Assembly: GCF_003201475.1 (NCBI RefSeq)
Contig: NZ_QJJK01000001.1
Coordinates: 384,501-448,500, forward strand
Origin: Chelatococcus asaccharovorans
GTDB taxonomy: Bacteria; Pseudomonadota; Alphaproteobacteria; Rhizobiales; Beijerinckiaceae
Direction: 5' to 3'
Length of the DNA: 64,000 bases
Part shown: positions 56,977-64,000 of the stretch, piece after piece
Layout: each line of letters begins with the position of its first letter
How positions within the stretch are numbered: position 1 is the first letter of the stretch
Notes under the pieces: generated by a model
What the model saw: the letters and a program-made list of their open reading frames with translations, nothing else
Databases searched by the model: none
What the model was told of the DNA's origin: nothing
Program-made: the position numbers and the translations under genes

Positions 56977-57948
56977 ATGCGCCGCACCCTGCGCACGATG
57001 ACAATCTTGCTCGGCCTCGCACTTTTCGTAGCCGTTCCGCCCGCTGTCGATGCGGGCGGCAGCCCGGCGCTGCTCGGCCTTGCGAACCGCATCCTGATCT
57101 ATGCGATCGCCGCGGTCAGCCTCGACCTGATTATCGGCTACGGCGCGATGGTCAGCTTCGGCCATGCCATGTTCTTCGGCCTAGGCGGCTACACGGTCGG
57201 CATCGTTGCCTACCACACCTTCGGCGGCGAGCCCCTGCTGGGCTGGTCGGGCACGAACGCGGCGCTGATCGTCTGGCCGCTCGCGCTCCTCGTCTGCGCG
57301 CTCATCGCCTTGGTGGTCGGCGCGCTGACGCTGCGCACGAGCGGCGTCCAGTTCATCATGATCACGCTCGCCTTCGCGCAGATGGTCTTCTTCGTCCTGG
57401 TCTCGCTGCAGATTTATGGCGGCGACGACGGATTGATGCTGGAACGGCGCAACCAGCTGCCTCTGATCGATCTCGCCGGGCCGCAGACCTTCTATTATCT
57501 CTGCCTGGCGCTGCTGGTCGCGTGGACGGCGATCTGCGCCCTGATCGTCAACTCGCGCTTCGGTCTCGTCCTCCAGGCGCTGCGCCAGAGCGAGCGGCGC
57601 GCCATCAATCTCGGCATCCGCCCCTTCCCGTTTCGGCTCGCGGCCTTCGTGATCTCGGCGGTTGGCACCGGCCTCGCCGGCGTGCTCTGGGCGAATTACG
57701 CGCGCTTCGTCACCCCGGACATGGCCGCCTGGAGCAAATCGGGCGAGTTCATGGCGATCGTCGTGCTGGGCGGGCTCGGCACCCTGCTCGGCCCGATCGC
57801 GGGCACGGCGGTGTTCATTGCGCTCGAGCAGCTCCTGTCGGCCTGGACTGAGCACTGGATGATCGTAATGGGACCGGTCCTCACGCTGGTTGCGCTCTTC
57901 GGCCGGCGAGGCATCGCCGGTCGCTTGTTCGGAGGGCGCCGTGACTGA
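56977..57948 (+). CDS. livM: ABC transporter permease, LivM-like (second transporter)
   Basis: A 323-residue permease with roughly nine helices. Family blocks: SLDLIIGYGAMVSFGHAMFF, the coupling loop LVLQALRQSERRAINLGIRP and FVTPDMAAWSKSGEFMAIVV with VLGGLGTLLGPIAGTAVFIA. It overlaps the livG start by eight bases. Here LivM and LivG are separate, in contrast to the fused pair at 31794. Confidence 0.92.
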   Translation: MRRTLRTMTILLGLALFVAVPPAVDAGGSPALLGLANRILIYAIAAVSLDLIIGYGAMVSFGHAMFFGLGGYTVGIVAYHTFGGEPLLGWSGTNAALIVWPLALLVCALIALVVGALTLRTSGVQFIMITLAFAQMVFFVLVSLQIYGGDDGLMLERRNQLPLIDLAGPQTFYYLCLALLVAWTAICALIVNSRFGLVLQALRQSERRAINLGIRPFPFRLAAFVISAVGTGLAGVLWANYARFVTPDMAAWSKSGEFMAIVVLGGLGTLLGPIAGTAVFIALEQLLSAWTEHWMIVMGPVLTLVALFGRRGIAGRLFGGRRD

Positions 57949-58713
57949 CGCCCTCCTGCAGAACGCCGCGACGCCAGTGCTCGCGATCGAAGGCCTCCGC
58001 AAGAGCTTCGGCGCTCTGGTCGCGACAGACAATGTCTCGCTGGAGGTCGGACCTGGCGAGCTGCACGCACTGATCGGACCGAACGGCGCCGGCAAGTCGA
58101 CCCTGATCACGCAGATCTGCGGCGAGATCAGACCCAATGCCGGCCGCATCCTGTTCGAGGGTCGCGACGTCACCGCACTGCGGGCGCCGGCGCGCGCACG
58201 GCTCGGTCTCGGCCGGACCTTCCAGATCACGCAACTCTGCCCAGACTTCACCGCGATCGAGAACGTGCTGCTCTCGATCGAGGCGCGGCATGGCGGCTCC
58301 TTCGACATGCTGTCCAATCCGCGCCGGAATGCCGCCCATCTCGAACTGGCGCGGAACTGGCTCGACCAGGTCGGCCTTGCCGCGCAGGGCGACCGCACGG
58401 TCGCGCAGCTGGCGCATGGCGAGCGTCGGCAGCTCGAGATCGCGGTGGCGCTGGCGCGCCAGCCCAAGCTGCTGCTGCTCGACGAGCCGATGGCGGGAAT
58501 GGGAGCGGAGGAATCGATGAGCCTCACCAGACTGCTCCAGAGCCTGAAGCGCCGCTACGCCATCCTCCTCGTCGAGCACGACATGGATGCCGTCTTCGCA
58601 CTGGCCGACCGCATCAGCGTCCTCGTCTACGGGCGGGTCGTGTTCACAGGCACGGTCGAGGAGGTGCGCGAGCACCCGGAGGTCCGCGCCGCCTATCTCG
58701 GGGAGGATCGGCC

Positions 58714-58720
<7 letters not shown>
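57941..58720 (+). CDS. livG: ABC transporter ATPase, LivG-like (second transporter)
   Basis: A 259-residue ABC ATPase. Walker [11 protein letters not shown] (about 44-53), the LivG block GLGRTFQITQLCPDFTAIEN, signature LAHGERRQLEIAVALA, Walker B LLLLDEPMAGMG and LLVEHDMD are present. I chose the GTG at 57941 (VTDALLQ), inside the livM stop; the frame extends upstream to 57890 but only antisense-like text is gained. The stop overlaps the livF start. Confidence 0.9.
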
Positions 58721-59415
<695 letters not shown>

Positions 59416-59427
59416 CGGAGGCCGACG

Positions 59428-60300
59428 ATGACGCAGGCAGCAATCCTCTATCGCGGCATGGACCGGGCAACCCTGGCCCGCGAATACGATGCGCGCGGCA
59501 GCGTGCCGTCCTTCGATGCGGAATACGCACGCTACGTCGCCGGCAGCGAGGTCGCGCAGCGCGAACACCGGCGCATCGCCGACATCGTCTATGATGCAGC
59601 GAGCGGCGAAACGCTCGACCTCTATCCGGCAGAACCCGGCGCACCGCTCTTCCTGTGGATCCATGGCGGCTACTGGCGAGCGAGCTCGAAGGACGACAAT
59701 GCTTTCGTCGTGCCCGGGCTCAAGGCCCAGGGCATGGCCGTCGCGGTCATGAACTACACATTGGCGCCGCAGGCCTCGCTGGACGAGATCGTCCGCCAGA
59801 CCCGCGCCGCCCTCGCCTTCCTGCACCGCGAGCGGTCGCGCTACGATTTCGGCGCCATCACGATCGGCGGCTCGTCGGCCGGCGGGCACCTAACCGCGAT
59901 GCTGCTCGCCGGCGGCTGGCATGCCGCTTACGGCATGCCAGGGGATGTGATCGAGGTCGCGCTCGACCTTTCCGGCCTGCACGAGCTCGAGCCGCTTCGT
60001 CATATCGAGGTCAATAGCTGGCTCTCGCTCGACGATGCGATGATCGACCGCAACAGCCCCATACGCCATATCCCCAGCCGCTCGTCGACGACGCTGATCA
60101 CCGCTGTCGGCGGGCGCGAGACCAGCGAGTTTCGCCGCCAGACCTCAGCCTACGCCGCCGCCTGGGCCGATGCCGGACATCGCGCCGAGACGGTCGCCAT
60201 GCCGCATCACAACCATTTCGACATCGCTGCGAGCCTCGGATCTTCCGACAGCGTCCTCGCGAGAGCGGTCGCGGCTGCGGTAAAACGACAAGCGGCCTGA
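59428..60300 (+). CDS. Alpha/beta hydrolase, formamidase-like
   Basis: A 290-residue alpha/beta hydrolase of the hormone-sensitive-lipase-like side. The oxyanion motif is FLWIHGGYWRASSKDDNAFV (HGGxWR) and the nucleophile elbow TIGGSSAGGHL holds the Ser; the catalytic His should be in MPHHNHFDIAASL. This pattern, with a ~110-residue N-terminal lead, is that of kynurenine formamidase/arylformamidase-like enzymes (BNA7 type), which split N-formyl or similar amides of aromatic amines. It is the last gene of the dioxygenase-transporter operon, 12 bases after livF. Substrate by context: a formylated or esterified aromatic acid. Confidence 0.82.
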   Translation: MTQAAILYRGMDRATLAREYDARGSVPSFDAEYARYVAGSEVAQREHRRIADIVYDAASGETLDLYPAEPGAPLFLWIHGGYWRASSKDDNAFVVPGLKAQGMAVAVMNYTLAPQASLDEIVRQTRAALAFLHRERSRYDFGAITIGGSSAGGHLTAMLLAGGWHAAYGMPGDVIEVALDLSGLHELEPLRHIEVNSWLSLDDAMIDRNSPIRHIPSRSSTTLITAVGGRETSEFRRQTSAYAAAWADAGHRAETVAMPHHNHFDIAASLGSSDSVLARAVAAAVKRQAA

Positions 60301-60376
60301 TGAGCCGAGCGGCATCGGCCGTCGGCCAGGCCTGGAAAAGCTGGACTTCGCGGGCAAATTGGGGAATCTCGCCGCG

Positions 60377-60829
60377 ATGACCGATGTCCCGCCAACGGAA
60401 CCGCCTTTCCACCGCGCCAAATGGCCGTTCTACTGGATCGCGCGCGTCACAGGCCGCTATTTCCAGACGATGGAGACGGCGCTGGAGCCGATCGGCATCG
60501 ATGTTCCGAGCTATCGCGTGCTGATGACGCTGTACGAGGACCACCATGTCAGCGTCTCGGCGATTGCGGATGCCTGCGTCATAAAGCTCAGCACTGCCAC
60601 GCGCATCGTCCAGCGCATGACGGCAGACGGGTTGGTCGTGACGCGGCCGAGCCCCCGCGACCGTCGCGTCACGGAAGTCAGCCTGACGGCCAAGGGGGAG
60701 ACGCTGCGCCACCAGGTCAAGGCGATCGCCGAGAGCGTTCTGGCGCAGGCTTTCGAAGGCGTCTCAGATGCCGAACGAGAGGCGTTGAACAGCCTCCTCG
60801 CCGGTGTGTTCGGGCGCCTGAAAGGCTGA
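60377..60829 (+). CDS. MarR family regulator of the iac-like set
   Basis: A 150-residue MarR regulator. The helix-turn-helix is VSVSAIADACVIKLSTATRI with the wing LVVTRPSPRDRRVTEVSLTAKG; flanking helices form the dimer. The N-terminal FHRAKWPFYWIARVTGRYFQ is typical of aromatic-responsive MarR members. In indole-acetate degradation clusters a MarR protein (IacR) controls the enzyme genes; the gene order here is similar. A perfect palindrome (61023-61042) upstream of the monooxygenase gene is the likely binding site. Start ATG 60377; an earlier TTG is weaker. Confidence 0.87.
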   Translation: MTDVPPTEPPFHRAKWPFYWIARVTGRYFQTMETALEPIGIDVPSYRVLMTLYEDHHVSVSAIADACVIKLSTATRIVQRMTADGLVVTRPSPRDRRVTEVSLTAKGETLRHQVKAIAESVLAQAFEGVSDAEREALNSLLAGVFGRLKG

Positions 60830-61228
60830 TTGCGCGGACCTCCCCGCTTCTTGCGGACGCCCCCGGACGACGCAAGGTACGATGTCGCGCTTTCACGAAA
60901 CGCCGCAAGCACTCGCCGTTCCGCCACGTTGTCCAGGCTTTCGCCGCAGGAATCGGCCGCTTGTGCCGATACCGGCCGTCTCCTCGAAATAGCACTTGCC
61001 AAGCCCGCGATGACCCGTCACATTACGTGAAAATTCACGTAAATAAGAACGACGGGGATTTCAATGCACTGCCACAGTTCTGCATTGGCCTGAGCCTGGA
61101 CGGCGGAGCTGCCAAGCCGGCGATAGCCGCGCATTCGTGCAGACCCATCACAACGGCATGTCCCGCGCCACGTGGCGGAGAGCCCTATTGGCGACGAGCA
61201 GCGTCGGCCGACACATGGAGGGAGCGTC
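60830..61228. other. Regulatory region before the monooxygenase gene
   Basis: About 400 bases between the MarR gene and the monooxygenase gene, both plus. It contains the perfect palindrome at 61023-61042. No other gene seen. Confidence 0.45.
61023..61042. promoter_or_regulatory. Perfect palindromic operator
   Basis: TTACGTGAAAATTCACGTAA: nine-base arms TTACGTGAA/TTCACGTAA with a two-base centre, about 190 bases before the monooxygenase start. Size and symmetry suit a MarR dimer. Confidence 0.7.
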
Positions 61229-62377
61229 ATGAACAAGATCATCGACCCAGAGCTACCCCGGGAAGCCACTCTCACGAACCTCCTCGCCGAGATCCGCGCC
61301 CGGCGCGACGAGTTCGAGAAGCTGACCTACGTGCCCCTCGACATGGTCGGCAAGCTCAAGACCATCGGAGCCTATCGTGCCTTCGTGCCGAAGGAACTGG
61401 GGGGCGACGCAAGCAGCCCGGCCGAATTCTGCCGGCTCATCGAACGGCTTTCGGAAGCGGACGCCTCGACCGGGTGGGTTGCGAGCTTCGGCGTCTCCGC
61501 CGTCTATCTCGCCGCACTGCCCCCTGCGACCTTCAAGGCGATCTACGGGGAGGATCCCGATACCGTCTTCGCCGGAGCGCTTTTCCCGCCGCAGACCGCG
61601 CGCGAGGTCGAGGGCGGCTTCGAAGTCCAGGGACGCTGGCCCTATTGTTCGGGGTGCATGGGCGCGAGCCTGATCGGAGCCGGCATCCGCGTCGAAGGCG
61701 GCTCCTCCTCGGGCCTGCCGCGCATGGCGGTGATGCCGCGCGAGAAGGTCCAGATCAAGCACAGCTGGGACGCGCTCGGGCTGTCCGCCACCGGCAGCCA
61801 CGACGTGGTGGCCGATTGCGTGATCGTCCCGGAGGAATGGACCTTCATCCGGGGCGCGCCCCCCCACCGCGACGAGCCGGTCTTCCGCTATCCCTCCATG
61901 GCGCTGGCCGCCCAGGTGCTGGCCGTCGTCGGGCTCGGAACAGCCCGTGAGGCGTTGAACTGGGTGCATCGCGAGGCGCGCGACAAGCCGGCGATCACGG
62001 GCGCCCCGCCGATCGGCGCCCGCCCGTATATCCAGGCTGAGCTGGGCCGCGCCGAGGCCAGGCTGCGATCAGCCCGCAGCTTCTTCTACGACACGATCGA
62101 AGAGGCATGGGAGGTCATCCTCGCCGGCCGCGACCTCGAGCGCGATCTCCATGTCCGTCTGCGCCTGGTCGCAACCGAGGCGGCCGCGGCCGGATCCGAG
62201 GTCACCCGCATGGCCTTCGTCATGGCGGGATCCGAGGCGATCCGCAGGGGCCATCTGATCTCGCGCTGCATGCTCGATGCCGCCGCCGTGGCGCAGCATG
62301 CCTTCCTTGGCCAAGGCACCTGGACGTCCGCCGGCGCGGCCTTGCTCGGCCAGCCCAATTTCCCCGGCTATCCCTAA
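61229..62377 (+). CDS. Acyl-CoA-dehydrogenase-fold flavin monooxygenase (IacA/HsaA-like)
   Basis: A 382-residue two-component flavin monooxygenase of the acyl-CoA dehydrogenase fold, related to HpaB/HsaA-type hydroxylases and to IacA. Blocks: LKTIGAYRAFVPKELGG, RLSEADASTGWVASFGVSAV, VEGGFEVQGRWPYCSGCMGA, WDALGLSATGSHDVVADCVI and the final helical bundle ending LGQPNFPGYP. It has no own reductase, which fits the flavin reductase coded three genes on. The ATG at 61229 has GGAG eight bases upstream. By context it may oxygenate an indole or other aromatic ring; exact substrate not visible. Confidence 0.85.
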   Translation: MNKIIDPELPREATLTNLLAEIRARRDEFEKLTYVPLDMVGKLKTIGAYRAFVPKELGGDASSPAEFCRLIERLSEADASTGWVASFGVSAVYLAALPPATFKAIYGEDPDTVFAGALFPPQTAREVEGGFEVQGRWPYCSGCMGASLIGAGIRVEGGSSSGLPRMAVMPREKVQIKHSWDALGLSATGSHDVVADCVIVPEEWTFIRGAPPHRDEPVFRYPSMALAAQVLAVVGLGTAREALNWVHREARDKPAITGAPPIGARPYIQAELGRAEARLRSARSFFYDTIEEAWEVILAGRDLERDLHVRLRLVATEAAAAGSEVTRMAFVMAGSEAIRRGHLISRCMLDAAAVAQHAFLGQGTWTSAGAALLGQPNFPGYP

Positions 62378-62389
62378 GGAGATCGGCAA

Positions 62390-62757
62390 TGATTCAAGCC
62401 AAGCCCATCCGTGTGCTCTTCTGCATCGCCGTACAGCAGAATTTCTTCGACCTGCCCTTCTCGCAGATCGGTCCGGTCTGGAAAGCATTCGGCACGATGA
62501 TGAAGGGGATTTCGGACCTCCCCGGCGTCACCATCCTTGGTATGCTCGACGACGACGAGACCATGGTCGGCACCTCTCCGACAGGCTTCCCCTGGACGGC
62601 CTATATCATGGCCGACGTGCCGGACCGCGAGACTGTACGGCAAGCCTGCAACCTCTTCCGCACCACGCCGGTGGGCGACACCGACGAACGGCTCTGGAAG
62701 TATTGCCGGGTCGAGGCCCGCATGGGCCGGGCCCTCGAAGTGCCGACCAACCTCTGA
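62390..62757 (+). CDS. Small conserved protein in iac-like operon
   Basis: A 121-residue protein of unknown function, starting MIQAKPIRVLFCIAVQQNFF. The pattern VLFCIAVQQNFFDLPFSQIG, then WKAFGTMMKGISDLPGVTIL and ADVPDRETVRQACNLFRTTP suggests a small ferredoxin-like alpha-beta (dimeric barrel) fold. It lies twelve bases after the monooxygenase gene. iac clusters also hold a small protein of unknown role next to IacA, so this may be its counterpart; I cannot confirm that from sequence. Confidence 0.7.
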
Positions 62758-62788
62758 AGACGGCGCGCATCGCCCGTAAGGAGCCAGC

Positions 62789-63544
62789 ATGACCGCAAGC
62801 GACACGCCTCACACCGCTATCGTCACCGGCGCGGCCTCGGGCTTCGGCGCCGTCGCCGCCCGCGCGCTGCACCGGGCCTTCCATCGCGTCGTCGTCACCG
62901 ATGTCGATGGCGAAGCGGCAGGGCGTCTGGCCAAGGAGCTGGATCCTTCCGAGGCGACGGCAACCGCAGCCACCCTCGATATCCGCCGGCCCGAGGATTT
63001 CGAACGCGTGCGCGACGAGGCGGTCGGCCGCTGGGGCTCGGTCGAAATTCTCGTCAACAATGCGGCCGTGACCGTGGCGCGGCCGCTGCTGGAGATCGAG
63101 CCGGCCGAATTCAACGCCGTTATGGCAACCAACGCCGGCGGGGTCTTCGCCGGCAGCCAGATTCTCGGCAGGCACTTCAAGGAGCGCGGCTATGGCCGCA
63201 TCGTCAACCTCGCCTCACTCGCCGGGCAGAACGGCGGCACGGCGACAGGCGCCCATTACGCCGCATCGAAAGGTGCGATCCTGACCTTGACCAAGGTTTT
63301 CGCGCGCGATCTGGCGCCATTCGGCATCACCGTGAACGCGATCGCGCCAGGCCCGATGGACTCTCCGCTCGTCCATGCGCTTGTGCCGGCGGAGAAAATG
63401 CCCGGCCTGCTCGCCAACATCCCGGTGGGGCAGCTGATCGACCCGGGCTTCGTCGCCGAGATGATCGTGCTGCTCGCCTCGCCGGCCGCCGCCTCGGTGA
63501 CGGGAGCCTGCTGGGACGTCAATGGCGGCCTCTTCATGCGATGA
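62789..63544 (+). CDS. Short-chain dehydrogenase/reductase
   Basis: A 251-residue classical SDR. NAD(P) motif IVTGAASGFGAVAARAL, VTDVDGEA (Asp, so NAD-preferring), NNAAVTVA, catalytic Ser in VNLASLAGQNGG and YxxxK in HYAASKGAIL; C-terminal CWDVNGGLFM. All catalytic residues are present, unlike the fused SDR at 39489. It is the fourth gene of the iac-like operon, where IacE is also an SDR. Likely oxidises a hydroxylated intermediate made by the monooxygenase. Confidence 0.92.
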   Translation: MTASDTPHTAIVTGAASGFGAVAARALHRAFHRVVVTDVDGEAAGRLAKELDPSEATATAATLDIRRPEDFERVRDEAVGRWGSVEILVNNAAVTVARPLLEIEPAEFNAVMATNAGGVFAGSQILGRHFKERGYGRIVNLASLAGQNGGTATGAHYAASKGAILTLTKVFARDLAPFGITVNAIAPGPMDSPLVHALVPAEKMPGLLANIPVGQLIDPGFVAEMIVLLASPAAASVTGACWDVNGGLFMR

Positions 63545-63581
63545 GGCACGACGCACCAGACGAATTCGAGGGAGAGAGCCG

Positions 63582-64000
63582 ATGGATGTCACCGCCGCAA
63601 GCTTCCGCGAAGGCATGAGCTGCCTCGGCGCCGCAGTCAGCCTCATCACCTCCGGCGGCCCCGAAGGGCGCCATGGGATGACCGCCTCGGCCGTCTGCTC
63701 GATCACCGACAGTCCGCCGACGCTGCTGGTCTGCGTGAACCAGAAGAACCGTTCTCACGACGTCTTCAACGGCAACGGCAATCTCTGCGTCAACGTCCTC
63801 GCCGGACGGCACGTGGCATTGGCCGACGCCTTCGCCGGGCGCGGCGACACGGGCCGCTTCGAGGCCGGCAGCTGGACAACCCTCCAGACCGGCGCTCCCG
63901 TGCTGGCGGACGCGGTCGTCGCCTTCGACTGCCGCATCATGGAGCGTCGCGCGATCGGCAGTCATTCGGTCTTCTATGCCAGGGTAGTCGCCCTGCTCAA
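63582..64000 (+). CDS. Flavin reductase domain protein, cut by window end
   Basis: The first 139 codons of a flavin reductase of the HpaC/IacG type: MDVTAASFREGMSCLGAAVS, MTASAVCSITDSPPTLLVCV, NQKNRSHDVF, NLCVNVLAGRHVALADAFAG and FDCRIMERRAIGSHSVFYAR (cut by the window). It would supply reduced FMN or FAD to the monooxygenase at 61229. The gene starts 37 bases after the SDR with GGAGAG before the ATG; the C-terminal ~25 residues lie beyond 64000. Confidence 0.88.
   Translation, partial: MDVTAASFREGMSCLGAAVSLITSGGPEGRHGMTASAVCSITDSPPTLLVCVNQKNRSHDVFNGNGNLCVNVLAGRHVALADAFAGRGDTGRFEAGSWTTLQTGAPVLADAVVAFDCRIMERRAIGSHSVFYARVVALL

Noticed and set aside
55939-57165. Minus-strand frame of 408 codons opposite livH
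   Set aside because: Asp/His/Arg-rich reverse image of a hydrophobic permease; no family.

Overview
The window looks like a high-GC alphaproteobacterium of the Hyphomicrobiales (Rhizobiales) type. A Bosea- or Methylobacterium-like host is my guess, based on the conjugative-element gene set, the style of the two branched-chain-type ABC transporters and a CTAGAGCA-bounded intergenic repeat. No rRNA, tRNA, CRISPR array or integrase was seen.

Region 1 (1-13.7 kb) is the backbone of an integrative/conjugative element or plasmid-derived island. It has a broken DUF3363-type relaxase, lytic transglycosylase, two DUF736 genes and a decayed third copy, a TraF-like S26 peptidase, DUF2840, a RepA-like initiator, an excisionase-like HTH protein, two XRE regulators, a frameshifted DUF6499-DUF2285 gene, DUF932, a membrane protein and a 698-residue ParB-like protein. 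The element looks partly decayed: the relaxase lacks its N-terminus and is frameshifted, and a second frameshift splits the DUF6499/DUF2285 gene.

Region 2 (13.9-28.8 kb) is a defence island. A leftward operon runs Phd/YefM-like regulator, C5 cytosine methyltransferase, Vsr nuclease, MORC/HSP90-like GHKL ATPase, Z1-type SF2 helicase, DUF4420 PD-(D/E)XK protein and AIPR protein, most junctions overlapping, followed by a gamma-glutamylcyclotransferase-like protein. It is faced by a rightward pair, a 75-residue acidic protein plus a Rad50-like ATPase with a CPVC zinc hook, and flanked by an Mrr-type nuclease with a zinc ribbon and an HNH nuclease. The MORC-Z1-nuclease-methylase core is a known predicted restriction-type family (comparative genomics by Iyer, Abhiman and Aravind). 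The extra modules and a palindromic operator at the operon head are the less described part.

Region 3 (28.8-31.0 kb) is a junkyard: a ParB N-terminus fused in frame to the C-terminus of an AbiEii-like toxin, an inactivated IS630 fragment with a 15-bp minisatellite, a Fic-type N-terminal fragment and perhaps a permease tail. It probably marks the island edge.

Region 4 (31.0-64.0 kb) is a catabolic cluster for aromatic, possibly indolic or arylpyruvate-derived, acids. It has two Liv-type ABC transporters (one with a fused permease-ATPase), an orphan substrate-binding protein, an alpha/beta hydrolase, racemase-like protein, Ohr/OsmC, a thiolase with a DUF35-SDR fusion, a cyclase-family hydrolase, two acyl-CoA ligases, a 4HBT thioesterase, an indolepyruvate ferredoxin oxidoreductase pair, a gentisate 1,2-dioxygenase, a fumarylacetoacetase-type hydrolase, a formamidase-like hydrolase, and an iac-like set (MarR, acyl-CoA-dehydrogenase-fold monooxygenase, small protein, SDR, flavin reductase). 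Three copies of one palindromic operator tie the MarR gene, the indolepyruvate oxidoreductase operon and the thiolase operon into a likely regulon.
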